Shown here: positions 44,067 through 52,345 of the stretch, piece after piece
How positions within the stretch are numbered: the first letter of the stretch is position 1
Layout of the letters: every line of letters begins with the position of its first letter
From: Pseudobacillus lumedeiriae
Lineage (GTDB): Bacteria > Bacillota > Bacilli > Bacillales > Domibacillaceae
Length of the DNA: 64,000 nt
Assembly: GCF_044891285.1 (NCBI RefSeq)
Contig: NZ_JAUIYO010000002.1
Location: forward strand, 124,001 to 188,000
Direction of reading: 5' to 3'
Notes under the pieces: model-generated
Database searches by the model: none
Seen by the model: the letters and a program-made list of their open reading frames with translations, nothing else
Told to the model about the DNA's origin: nothing
Program-made: the position numbers and the translations under genes

Positions 44067-44852
44067 ATGGAAAAAGGAAAAATTGTCTCGATTGAAGAGA
44101 GAATTCCAAAGCTGAAAAAGTTAAGGAAAAGAAAAACGAACCAGCGGCTTATTTTCATCATTTCCTTGTTTTTCCTAATTGTATTAGCTGTTGTTTATTT
44201 TCAATCTCCATTAAGCAAAGTTAAATCTATTGAAGTTGAAGGAAATAAGTTAACTTCAAAAGCCGGAATTATTGCACAAAGCGGCATTGGAAAAGGAGAC
44301 AGCTTTTGGAAGATAAGTGCAAAACAAGCAGAAAAAAAACTGGAACGTGATCCGAAAATTCATAGAGCTCATGTGTCGCTCGTCTTTCCCAACAAACTGA
44401 AAATTTCAATTGAAGAACGACAGAAGCTTGCCTACCTGGCGAAAGGAAAGAAATTTTATCCGGTATTAAACAACGGAACTGTACTGAAAGAAGCAATCGA
44501 TGAAACACCTGAACAATTGCCGATATTGTATCACTTTAAAGCAGGCGATCAGCTCGATCACATGATGGAAGCGCTGGAAAGTCTTCCGGGTGAAATCATG
44601 AATTCTATTTCAGAGATTTACTATGCTCCTAAAAAAACAGATTCCCTCCATATTCAGTTGTTTATGAACGACGGATTTGAAGTTTCTGCTACGCTTAAAA
44701 CATTTTCTGAGAAAATGGTGTATTACCCCGCTATTGTGAGTCAGCTTGACCCGAATGTCAAAGGGATTATTGACTTAGAGGTAGGTTCCTACTTTAAAGC
44801 TTATCACCCTGAAAAAAAAGAAATGAGCGAGGAGCCGATCATCGAGCCGTAA
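44067..44852 (+). CDS. divIB: Division protein DivIB (FtsQ)
   Basis: Bitopic septal protein regulating FtsL/DivIC and PBP2B. Basic cytoplasmic tail (1-28), one membrane helix (about 29-49), a POTRA domain from about 50 (VKSIEVEGNKLTSKAGIIAQSGIGKGDSF) and the beta domain (YLAKGKKFYPVLNNGTVL). 261 residues. ATG 44067 follows GGAGGATAAGG; a frame open upstream to 43980 has no ribosome site. Confidence 0.92.
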   Translation: MEKGKIVSIEERIPKLKKLRKRKTNQRLIFIISLFFLIVLAVVYFQSPLSKVKSIEVEGNKLTSKAGIIAQSGIGKGDSFWKISAKQAEKKLERDPKIHRAHVSLVFPNKLKISIEERQKLAYLAKGKKFYPVLNNGTVLKEAIDETPEQLPILYHFKAGDQLDHMMEALESLPGEIMNSISEIYYAPKKTDSLHIQLFMNDGFEVSATLKTFSEKMVYYPAIVSQLDPNVKGIIDLEVGSYFKAYHPEKKEMSEEPIIEP

Positions 44853-45200
44853 GTATCAATTCCTGCTTTATACGTCAATGTTTTACAAAAAAACAATCGT
44901 ATTACTTGTGGTTCCCGAGATTGAAATACAACGGGATATTCTTTCAGATAAAATTGGCTTTTCTAGGGTGACAACTTGGTGTAGACTTGTAAATAGCTGT
45001 TCCTCGGTTTTTTTTCGGTGCTTTCAACCTTTGGATTTTATTTGTGTAATCTATTAAAAAAGCAAAATAAGAAAAAATATGAAAATTTAAAAGGGAATTA
45101 TGCTGAAAATGACGAATGTTTTCTGTATAAATAATTCGAATAAGAAGAAAATTGTTGTTCGAGCAATGAGTTTTTTTGAAGTTAAGGGAGGTGCCAAAGA
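44853..45200. other. ftsA upstream control region
   Basis: 348 bases without a gene; ylxW, ylxX and sbp, found here in B. subtilis, are absent. The sequence is AT-rich. I see no sigma A promoter with both good hexamers; a sigma H-type promoter is expected for ftsAZ from B. subtilis but I cannot place it. No terminator follows divIB. Confidence 0.5.
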
Positions 45201-46490
45201 ATGAACAGCAATGAAGTATTAGTGAGTCTTGACATCGGTACGTCCGCTATAAAGGTAATAATTGGTGAGATGGTAAATGAAACGTTAAATATTATCGGTG
45301 TTGGGAATGTAAAGTCAAAAGGGATTCGAAAAGGTTCCGTTGTGGATATTGATGAAACCGTTCATTCAATAAAAAAGGCAATTGAGCAGGCAGAGAGAAT
45401 GGTGGGCATAGAAATTAAACAGGTAGTTGTTGGTATTGCCGGTACTCAAGCTATGTTACAGCCATGCAGCGGAGTGGTAGCTGTTTCCAGCGAGAATCGA
45501 GAAATCACTGATGTAGACGTAGCGAGAGTAATTGATGCTTCACAAGTGATGTCCATTCCCCCCGACCGAGAAATAATCAATGTGATTCCAAAACAATTTA
45601 TTGTTGATGGTTTGGATGAAATTACCGATCCACGCGGTATGATCGGTGTCCGTTTAGAAATGGAAGGAATTATCGTTACGGGCTCTAAGACATTTTTACA
45701 TAATACATTACGTTGTGTAGAGCGGGCTGGGCTTGAAATAATGGATATCGTATTTCAACCGCTGGCAGCGGGAGAAATCGCTTTATCCAAAGATGAACAG
45801 AATTTGGGTACAGTTCTTATTGATATTGGAGGAGGGTCCACAACGGTGGCTGCCTTCAGCCAAGGGAACATAAGAGCCACTTTCGTCTTTCCTATCGGCG
45901 GTGACCATATTACAAAGGATTTATCTATTGGTTTGCGGACGGCTACAGAAGATGCAGAACAGATCAAGCTGAAACATGGTCATGCCTTTTATGACATGGC
46001 CTCTGAAGAAGAAGTTTTTAGCGTGCCTATTATCGGAAGCGATCAACATCAGCAATTTAACCAATTGGAAGTTTCTGATATTATTGAAGCTAGATTAGAA
46101 GAAGTATTTGAGATGATTATTGACGAACTGAGACACCAGGGGATTCAGGATGTACCTGGAGGCTTTGTTTTAACAGGGGGGACGTCAGCTCTGCCCGGCA
46201 TACTTGATTTAGCTCAGGACGTATTTCAAAATCGCGTTCGCGTAGCTATTCCGGATTATATCGGAGTAAGAGAACCGCAATATACAGCCTCGGTTGGTTT
46301 AATCAAATATGCGTATAAGAACGCTAAATTGCAAGGCAGAAAAGTAAGCTCTGTACCAGAACCAATTATGGTGCCCGAGCCGCGGCAGCAGGAAGTACTG
46401 CCGCCAAAGAAGGTAAAACCTGAGAAGCATCCGGAACAAAAATTGACCTCGAAGGTAAAGAGATTTTTCGGATACTTTTTCGAAGAATAA
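45201..46490 (+). CDS. ftsA: Division protein FtsA
   Basis: Actin-like ATPase that anchors FtsZ to the membrane. Phosphate 1 loop LVSLDIGTSAIKVIIGE, phosphate 2 loop VLIDIGGGSTTVAAF, adenosine motif GFVLTGGTSALPGI, 1C subdomain between. The C-terminal amphipathic helix KVKRFFGYFFEE is the membrane-targeting end. 429 residues. ATG 45201 follows GGGAGGTG. ftsZ begins 40 bases later. Confidence 0.97.
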   Translation: MNSNEVLVSLDIGTSAIKVIIGEMVNETLNIIGVGNVKSKGIRKGSVVDIDETVHSIKKAIEQAERMVGIEIKQVVVGIAGTQAMLQPCSGVVAVSSENREITDVDVARVIDASQVMSIPPDREIINVIPKQFIVDGLDEITDPRGMIGVRLEMEGIIVTGSKTFLHNTLRCVERAGLEIMDIVFQPLAAGEIALSKDEQNLGTVLIDIGGGSTTVAAFSQGNIRATFVFPIGGDHITKDLSIGLRTATEDAEQIKLKHGHAFYDMASEEEVFSVPIIGSDQHQQFNQLEVSDIIEARLEEVFEMIIDELRHQGIQDVPGGFVLTGGTSALPGILDLAQDVFQNRVRVAIPDYIGVREPQYTASVGLIKYAYKNAKLQGRKVSSVPEPIMVPEPRQQEVLPPKKVKPEKHPEQKLTSKVKRFFGYFFEE

Positions 46491-46530
46491 GTCACCGTAG
46501 AGAAATAACGACGAATTAGGAGGATTTGTC

Positions 46531-47685
46531 ATGTTGGAGTTTGATACTAATTTAGATTCATTAGCCACGATAAAAGTTATTGGCGTAGGCGGCGGCGGAA
46601 ACAATGCTGTGAACCGCATGATTGAACATGGTGTACAAGGTGTGGAATTTATTGCGGTTAATACAGATGCCCAAGCACTTAATCTGTCAAAAGCCGAAGT
46701 GAAAATGCAAATCGGTTCCAAACTTACCCGCGGACTGGGGGCAGGAGCAAACCCAGAAGTAGGCAAGAAAGCAGCGGAAGAAAGTAAGGAGCAAATTGAA
46801 GAAGCACTGCGCGGGGCGGACATGGTATTCGTTACAGCTGGAATGGGCGGCGGAACAGGAACGGGAGCGGCTCCTGTTATTGCGCAAATTGCAAAAGACC
46901 TTGGAGCGTTAACTGTAGGTGTTGTGACTCGTCCATTTACATTTGAAGGACGCAAGCGGGCGACTCAAGCAGCAGGCGGAATCGAAGCAATGAAAGCATC
47001 TGTTGATACATTGATTGTCATTCCGAATGACCGCTTGTTAGAAATCGTAGACAAAAGTACACCAATGCTTGAAGCATTCCGTGAGGCAGACAATGTACTT
47101 CGACAAGGGGTTCAAGGTATTTCAGACCTTATTGCTGTACCTGGTCTGATTAACCTGGATTTCGCTGATGTAAAAACAATTATGTCCAATAAAGGTTCTG
47201 CATTAATGGGAATTGGTGTAGCATCTGGGGAAAATCGTGCGGCGGAAGCAGCAAAAAAAGCGATTTCCAGCCCATTGCTTGAAACTTCTATTGATGGGGC
47301 ACAAGGTGTATTAATGAATATTACAGGCGGAACAAATCTAAGCCTTTATGAAGTACAAGAAGCGGCGGATATTGTTGCTTCTGCTTCAGATCAGGAAGTA
47401 AACATGATCTTTGGTTCTGTTATCAATGAAAACTTAAAAGATGAAATCGTCGTGACGGTAATTGCAACTGGCTTTAAAGAGTCTGTTTTGCAGCAGCCAA
47501 AACAGCAGCGTGCTGGATTTGGGCAAATTAAACAGCCAAATCAACCTCAGGCTGCTCCGCCAAAGCGTGAAATGCGACCTGAAGAGCCGGTGCAGCAGGA
47601 AATGCCATCAAGACAACCGTCTCAGCCAGTAGAAGAAACCTTGGATATTCCAACGTTCCTTAGAAATAGGAATAGACGCCGATAA
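46531..47685 (+). CDS. ftsZ: Division protein FtsZ
   Basis: Tubulin-like GTPase forming the division ring. GTP-binding VIGVGGGGNNAVNRMI and the signature GMGGGTGTGAAPVIA are intact, and the T7 loop NLDFADVKTIM supplies the catalytic Asp. A variable Pro/Gln-rich linker (about 318-370) leads to the conserved tail LDIPTFLRNRNRRR that binds FtsA, SepF and others. 384 residues. ATG 46531 follows TAGGAGGA. A short terminator follows. Confidence 0.98.
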   Translation: MLEFDTNLDSLATIKVIGVGGGGNNAVNRMIEHGVQGVEFIAVNTDAQALNLSKAEVKMQIGSKLTRGLGAGANPEVGKKAAEESKEQIEEALRGADMVFVTAGMGGGTGTGAAPVIAQIAKDLGALTVGVVTRPFTFEGRKRATQAAGGIEAMKASVDTLIVIPNDRLLEIVDKSTPMLEAFREADNVLRQGVQGISDLIAVPGLINLDFADVKTIMSNKGSALMGIGVASGENRAAEAAKKAISSPLLETSIDGAQGVLMNITGGTNLSLYEVQEAADIVASASDQEVNMIFGSVINENLKDEIVVTVIATGFKESVLQQPKQQRAGFGQIKQPNQPQAAPPKREMRPEEPVQQEMPSRQPSQPVEETLDIPTFLRNRNRRR

Positions 47686-47704
47686 GGTGCTGGTTTTGCC
47701 ATTG

Positions 47705-47744
47705 ATAAGAGGTTGACTCGAATTTTGAGTCAGCCTCTTATTTT
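47705..47744 (+). terminator. Terminator of ftsAZ
   Basis: ATAAGAGGTTGACTC pairs with GAGTCAGCCTCTTAT around GAATTTT, then T's. It is the short form of the GACTC/GAGTC family. Confidence 0.92.
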
Positions 47745-47804
47745 ATTATAGAACATAAGTTCTTGGTTTGTGAATATCCCCACGTCATTTTACTCTCCTC
47801 TTAA

Positions 47805-47813
47805 TCTGACAAA
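47805..47813 (-). promoter_or_regulatory. Possible Spo0A box upstream of spoIIGA
   Basis: TCTGACAAA reads TTTGTCAGA on the minus strand, matching eight of nine positions of the Spo0A box TTTGTCRAA. It lies about 65-73 bases upstream of the -35 element, where activating sites are found in B. subtilis spoIIG. Confidence 0.35.
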
Positions 47814-47877
47814 AACCGAAACTTTCCTTTGAAAAATCTTTCATTTCCCTTCTATATTGTGACACACTTCTTTTTTA

Positions 47878-47912
47878 TTGACCGATATACTTTTAATACA
47901 TGCTCTTATTCT
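47878..47912 (+). promoter_or_regulatory. spoIIG-type promoter with wide spacing
   Basis: TTGACC, then 23 bases, then TATTCT (22 if TTATTC is used), 32 bases before the spoIIGA start. B. subtilis spoIIG is known for a sigma A promoter with a 22-base spacer that depends on Spo0A. Confidence 0.5.
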
Positions 47913-47943
47913 AGATTAATGAAATTGAAAAAGGAGGGTCCAT

Positions 47944-48870
47944 GTGGTTTTATACTTGGATGCATTGTGGCTGTTGAATTTGTTTGCAGACAGCTTGTTG
48001 TTGTGGATGACTGCCATCTTTTTGAAAAGATCGGTGAAATGGCACCGTCTTGCTATTGGAGGATTGATCGGTTCTATGAGTATATTGCTGATCATTACCC
48101 CTCTTGCTCAAGCAGCAGGTCATCCATTGACTAAAATCATCATATCCACTGTCATGGTCTTCGCCGCATTTGGTTATAAACGATGGAAATACTTTTTTGT
48201 TAACTTAATGACTTTTTATTTTTCTACGTTTTTAACTGGCGGGATGCTATTAGGGGCTCATTACTTTATTCAATTTGATATGCAATTAGAATCTGCCTTT
48301 TTCATGGCGGGGTTACAAGGGTTTGGTGATCCGATCAGTTGGCTCTTTGTTATGTTTGGACTGCCGATCGCGTCTTATTTTGCCAAAAGCCGGGCTGCTG
48401 ATTTTCAAACAGCAAAATTGCAGTATGATCAGCTGCTCGATGTAAAGGTAGCAGTGAACGGAGTGGAGTTTATATTGAAAGGGCTTGTAGATACGGGGAA
48501 TCAGCTGCAGGATCCGATTTCCAAATCACCTGTTATGTTTATTTCTATCGCCGGATTAGAAGAACAACTGCCTGATGAAGTGGTGAAAGCAGCGGATCAG
48601 CCGGAAACCTTACTTTTTCAAGACGAGCAGCTGCCACCAGAGTGGATGGAAAAAATGAGATTAATTCCTGCCAAGTCTGTCGGGAAGTCGCACCAATTAT
48701 TGCCTGCTTTTAAACCAGATTACATGGAAATCAGCAATGGAAAGAACAAAGCGGTCGTTTCGAAGGCTCTCGTCACGTTTACATCTATGAATTTATCGTC
48801 TGATGATCAATTCTCATGTATATTGCATCCGAAGATGGTACTGCCTCTATCTTATGAAGAAGTATCGTAG
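47944..48870 (+). CDS. spoIIGA: SpoIIGA, pro-sigma E processing protease
   Basis: Mother-cell membrane aspartic protease that removes the pro-sequence of sigma E after a signal from SpoIIR. Five membrane helices occupy about 1-150; the cytoplasmic protease half has the active-site VDTGNQLQDP near residue 180 (DTG instead of the DSG of B. subtilis). KMRLIPAKSVG and ILHPKML-type HPKM are conserved. 308 residues. GTG 47944 follows AAGGAGGG. sigE follows after 40 bases. Confidence 0.95.
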   Translation: MVLYLDALWLLNLFADSLLLWMTAIFLKRSVKWHRLAIGGLIGSMSILLIITPLAQAAGHPLTKIIISTVMVFAAFGYKRWKYFFVNLMTFYFSTFLTGGMLLGAHYFIQFDMQLESAFFMAGLQGFGDPISWLFVMFGLPIASYFAKSRAADFQTAKLQYDQLLDVKVAVNGVEFILKGLVDTGNQLQDPISKSPVMFISIAGLEEQLPDEVVKAADQPETLLFQDEQLPPEWMEKMRLIPAKSVGKSHQLLPAFKPDYMEISNGKNKAVVSKALVTFTSMNLSSDDQFSCILHPKMVLPLSYEEVS

Positions 48871-48910
48871 CACTTATGGTATTTATTTTTATTACTGAGG
48901 AGGTTGCTTT

Positions 48911-49630
48911 ATGAAAAGTTTACGGTTGAAATTCACTTACTATTGGTACAAGTTGCTCATTAAGTTAAAAATGAAAACCGATGAGATTTATTATATCGGC
49001 GGCAGTGAAGCACTGCCGCCGCCATTAACAAGAGATGAAGAAGAAAAATTGTTAGTGAAACTGCCAAAAGGCGATCAGGCAGCCAGAGCTCTGTTGATTG
49101 AAAGAAACCTCCGGCTTGTCGTATATATTGCCAGGAAATTTGAGAACACAGGTATCAACATCGAAGATTTAATCAGTATTGGTACAATCGGTTTAATTAA
49201 AGCGGTTAATACGTTTAATCCTGAAAAGAAGATTAAGCTGGCTACGTATGCTTCGAGATGTATTGAAAATGAAATTTTAATGTATTTACGCCGCAATAAT
49301 AAAATTCGTTCAGAGGTGTCATTCGATGAACCGCTGAATGTTGACTGGGATGGCAATGAATTGCTGCTTTCTGATGTACTCGGAACGGACGACGATATTA
49401 TTACGAGAGATATTGAGGCTGGAGTAGACAGAAGTCTTTTATTTAAAGCGATGGAACACTTATCGCCAAGAGAAAAACAAATTATGGAGCTCCGCTTCGG
49501 TTTGAAAGGCGGAGAAGAAAAAACACAAAAGGATGTCGCTGATTTACTTGGCATTTCACAGTCCTATATTTCCAGGCTTGAAAAAAGAATTATTCAGCGC
49601 CTGCAAAAAGAATTTAATAAAATGATCTAA
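48911..49630 (+). CDS. sigE: RNA polymerase sigma E precursor
   Basis: Early mother-cell sporulation sigma factor. The first 27 or so residues (MKSLRLKFTYYWYKLLIKLKMK) are the membrane-binding pro-sequence cut by SpoIIGA; the mature start near YYIGGSEALPPPL follows. Region 2 (NLRLVVYIARKFENTGINIEDLISIG, YASRCIENEI) and region 4 (LSPREKQIMELRFG, helix-turn-helix DVADLLGISQSYISRLEKRI) are complete. 239 residues. ATG 48911 follows GAGGAGG. A perfect long terminator follows. Confidence 0.97.
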   Translation: MKSLRLKFTYYWYKLLIKLKMKTDEIYYIGGSEALPPPLTRDEEEKLLVKLPKGDQAARALLIERNLRLVVYIARKFENTGINIEDLISIGTIGLIKAVNTFNPEKKIKLATYASRCIENEILMYLRRNNKIRSEVSFDEPLNVDWDGNELLLSDVLGTDDDIITRDIEAGVDRSLLFKAMEHLSPREKQIMELRFGLKGGEEKTQKDVADLLGISQSYISRLEKRIIQRLQKEFNKMI

Positions 49631-49639
49631 CCTTCCTGC

Positions 49640-49698
49640 ATTTCCCACGGCTCATTCAGCTTGTAAATATAAGCTGAATGAGCCGTGGGAAATTTTTT
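49640..49698. terminator. Terminator of spoIIGA-sigE
   Basis: A perfect 22-base stem, TTTCCCACGGCTCATTCAGC onwards, paired with its complement around GTAAATAT and followed by T6. It is unusually long and blocks read-through into sigG. Confidence 0.95.
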
Positions 49699-49830
49699 GA
49701 GAACATTTTTATTATGTAGTATAGGAGCCGATTGGAAAAGTAAAAAAGTTATTCACGAAGCTTAGATGTTGATCATCAATTTAGAGAAGTTATTCATCAA
49801 TTCCACTAACCTCGCTTCCTCAGAACAACC

Positions 49831-50217
49831 GTCTCTGTTTTTCTATTGTCCAGCTCCAGCGCCTTGCTCCTCGGGTCAAATAACCTTTTCCTAATGAAGT
49901 CAAAGAGCGACTTCCTCGGTAAAAGAACATTTGTCTGTCGGAACAGAACAGTCGCTTCCGCTTTTCTTTGTCCAGCTCCGCCTCCTTGGGGCTCGAGGTC
50001 ATATGCCAGTCTAACTGCATGGCTGAAAGGCGCCATTTCGTCAGCCTGTCATATGCTTGTCGCCTCAGCACAGTCGTCTCCGCTTTTCTATTGTCTAGCT
50101 CCAGCGCCTTGCTCCTCGAGGTCAAATAACCTTCACCCAAGGAAGTCAAAGGGCAGACTTCTTTGTGTGAAGAACATTTGCCTGTCGGAGCAGAACAGTC
50201 GCTTCCGCTTTTCTTTG
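49831..50217 (+). repeat. R5: B, A, B hairpin repeat array before sigG
   Basis: Module B (about 49831-49973), A (about 49961-50099), B (about 50085-50217), joined by TCCGCTTTTCTWTTGTCYAGCT boxes. The B modules here use GCTCC/GGAGC for the outer pair where R4 uses GCCCC/GGGGC, and the last B has CTTCAC/GTGAAG in the inner stem. The array lies between the sigE terminator and the sigma F-type promoter of sigG. Confidence 0.88.
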
Positions 50218-50219
50218 AT

Positions 50220-50249
50220 GCATAGTTTTCTTTTTGCGGGGGGATACTG
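50220..50249 (+). promoter_or_regulatory. Probable sigma F promoter of sigG
   Basis: GCATA, 15 bases, then GGGGATACTG, matching the sigma F pattern GYATA ... GGNNANAMTR at every fixed position, 40 bases before ATG 50290. sigG is transcribed by sigma F in B. subtilis. Confidence 0.6.
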
Positions 50250-50289
50250 TTTGTTGTACAGCAGTTCCTGCGAGGAGGGGAATGTCATA

Positions 50290-51066
50290 ATGGCACGTAA
50301 TAAGGTGGAAATATGTGGTGTAGATACTTCGAAACTGCCGGTATTAAAGAATGAAGAAATGCGTGATTTGTTCTGTCGTCTTCAAGGTGGAGAGTTAAGT
50401 GCACGAGAAAAACTTGTGAACGGGAATTTACGGCTTGTCCTTAGTGTGATTCAGCGATTTAATAATCGCGGTGAGTACGTGGATGATTTGTTTCAAGTAG
50501 GCTGTATTGGACTGATGAAATCGATTGACAATTTTGATTTAAGTCATAATGTTCGCTTTTCTACATATGCTGTGCCAATGATCATCGGTGAGATTCGGCG
50601 GTATTTGCGTGATAACAATCCGATTAGAGTTTCCCGGTCGCTGCGGGACATTGCTTATAAAGCGCTGCAAGTAAGAGAGAGGCTGATCGCAGAAACGTCA
50701 AAGGAACCGACAGCTGAAGAGATTAGTAAAGAACTTGATGTACCAAAGGAAGAAATTGTGTTTGCGCTTGATGCGATTCAAGATCCTGTTTCATTGTTTG
50801 AACCGATTTATAACGATGGCGGAGATCCGATCTTTGTCATGGATCAACTGAGTGATGACAGCCATAAAGATACGAATTGGATTGAAGAGATTGCGTTGAA
50901 AGAAGGATTGAAAAGACTTAACGATCGGGAAAAGATGATTATTCGCAAGCGCTTTTTCCAAGGGAAAACACAAATGGAGGTCGCTGAGGAAATCGGGATT
51001 TCGCAAGCGCAGGTATCAAGGCTCGAAAAAGCAGCGATCAAACAAATGAATAAAAACATTAATTAA
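50290..51066 (+). CDS. sigG: RNA polymerase sigma G
   Basis: Late forespore sigma factor. MARNKVEICGVDTSKLPVLKNEEM is the family N-terminus; region 2 (NRGEYVDDLFQVGCIGLMKSIDNFDL, RFSTYAVPMIIGEIRRYLRDNNPIRVSRSLRD) and region 4 (EVAEEIGISQAQVSRLEKAA) are intact. 258 residues, two fewer than B. subtilis. ATG 50290 follows GAGGAGGGG. The frame is open upstream through repeat R5 to 49846, but that part is not coding. It has its own promoter and terminator. Confidence 0.97.
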   Translation: MARNKVEICGVDTSKLPVLKNEEMRDLFCRLQGGELSAREKLVNGNLRLVLSVIQRFNNRGEYVDDLFQVGCIGLMKSIDNFDLSHNVRFSTYAVPMIIGEIRRYLRDNNPIRVSRSLRDIAYKALQVRERLIAETSKEPTAEEISKELDVPKEEIVFALDAIQDPVSLFEPIYNDGGDPIFVMDQLSDDSHKDTNWIEEIALKEGLKRLNDREKMIIRKRFFQGKTQMEVAEEIGISQAQVSRLEKAAIKQMNKNIN

Positions 51067-51073
51067 AAAATGT

Positions 51074-51121
51074 AAAATGAGACTCTTTTGCTGAAGAAGC
51101 TGAAAGAGTCTTATTTTTTTA
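51074..51121 (+). terminator. Terminator of sigG
   Basis: AAAATGAGACTCTTT pairs with AAAGAGTCTTATTTT across about 14 bases with one G-U, then T's. Confidence 0.88.
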
Positions 51122-51172
51122 TTTCTGCATATAGTAATATATCGGCAACTAAGAATCAAAGGAGGCACGGCA

Positions 51173-51445
51173 TTGAGTAGAATATCCGACTTTCAGCTGA
51201 AAGATATTGTCAATGTAGCCAACGGCAAAAAGCTTGGAAACATCTCTGATATTAATTTAAATTTGACAGCGGGAACGATTGAATCAATTGTTATTAGCCG
51301 GTCTGGGAAAATTCTTGGCCTCTTTGGAAAAGAAGAGGAAATTGTCATTCCATGGACACAAATCATTAAGATTGGAGAAGACGTTATATTAGTTCGACAT
51401 TCTACGCAGCCGCTTGTTTCGGAAAATGGACTAAAAGAGGAATAA
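51173..51445 (+). CDS. ylmC: YlmC/YmxH-family PRC-barrel sporulation protein
   Basis: 90-residue protein with a PRC-barrel fold, YlmC/YmxH family; B. subtilis members are sporulation-associated and of unknown role. Visible: FQLKDIVNVANGKKLGNISDINLN, TIESIVIS and EEEIVIPWTQIIKIGEDVILV. TTG 51173 follows GGAGGCAC. The polar C-terminal tail is short. It lies between sigG and ylmD, as ylmC does in B. subtilis. Confidence 0.85.
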   Translation: MSRISDFQLKDIVNVANGKKLGNISDINLNLTAGTIESIVISRSGKILGLFGKEEEIVIPWTQIIKIGEDVILVRHSTQPLVSENGLKEE

Positions 51446-51514
51446 TCTGTTTTTCAGTGACGTTTCTTGCCTGGTTGTGTTACACTAAAAGAAAATGCTC
51501 GGGAGTAGAAAAAA

Positions 51515-52345
51515 ATGACGGAACCCTTTGTTTCTGCACATGATAGTTTTTATATAATAAAGGATTGGCATGAAGCCGTTCCTGGTCTTGTTGCCGGGTT
51601 CTCTACTAAAGTCGGAGGAAGCAGCCTCGGACATTTCGACAGCTTAAATACCGGTTTTCATGTAAATGACCGCCTAGAGGATGTATGCGCCAATCGACAG
51701 ATGATTGGCGGGCTTCTTAGTTTTCCGGCTGAGACATGGATTGGAGCTTGTCAGACACATGGAAACCGTATTGCTGCTGTTAAAAAATCAGATAGCGGCA
51801 AAGGAGCTCTATGCTACGATACAAGCTTCGCTGATACGGATGGTTTATATACAGAAGATAAAGGCATCTTGTTAACGCTGTGTTATGCGGATTGTGTACC
51901 GCTTTACTTTTTATCTAGACAGCATGAAAGAGTAGGAACAGCCCATGCAGGCTGGAAGGGCACGGTTCTCGGCATTGGTGCGAATATGGTCAGCCAGTGG
52001 AAGCAGGAAGGGATTGAGCCGGAGGAAATAGAAGCGGTGATCGGTCCTTCTATTTGCGAGACATGCTACAAAGTGGATCAACGAGTGATTGATGAGGTAC
52101 GACGCTGGACAGATGGCAGTGCCCTTCCTTACTCGCCTGCTGCAGGAGAATCTGGACAATTTTACTTGTCACTGCAAAAGCTGAATGAATGGATATTAAT
52201 CAAAGCGGGAATTCCTAAAGAAAATATTCGCTCGACAAAACGATGTACGAGCTGCAGCACTGAGTTTTTTTCTCATCGGCGTGATCATGGAAAAACTGGA
52301 AGAATGGTAGGATTCATTGGTTGGAAGGAGAGAGTTTCATCGTGA
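51515..52345 (+). CDS. ylmD: YlmD, multi-copper-type purine nucleoside phosphorylase (LACC1 family)
   Basis: YfiH/LACC1-family zinc enzyme, once called polyphenol oxidase and since shown in relatives to cleave purine nucleosides and deaminate adenosine. Metal-site residues are in ACQTHGNRI (His), CYADCVPLYF (Cys) and GTAHAGWKGTVLG (His), with GPSICETCYKVD downstream. 276 residues. ATG 51515 follows CGGGAG. Its last four bases overlap the ylmE start, so translation is coupled. Confidence 0.92.
   Translation: MTEPFVSAHDSFYIIKDWHEAVPGLVAGFSTKVGGSSLGHFDSLNTGFHVNDRLEDVCANRQMIGGLLSFPAETWIGACQTHGNRIAAVKKSDSGKGALCYDTSFADTDGLYTEDKGILLTLCYADCVPLYFLSRQHERVGTAHAGWKGTVLGIGANMVSQWKQEGIEPEEIEAVIGPSICETCYKVDQRVIDEVRRWTDGSALPYSPAAGESGQFYLSLQKLNEWILIKAGIPKENIRSTKRCTSCSTEFFSHRRDHGKTGRMVGFIGWKERVSS

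Noticed and set aside
49831..50217. CRISPR array or riboswitch reading of the repeat arrays
   Set aside because: The units are about 120-140 bases of self-complementary modules, not 25-40 base repeats with unique spacers, and no cas genes are near. They match no riboswitch I know.
49846..50289. Long N-terminal extension of sigG (148 residues) in frame
   Set aside because: It runs through the R5 hairpin repeats, lacks a ribosome site and would overlap the sigma F-type promoter. The usual MARNKVEICGVD start is at 50290.
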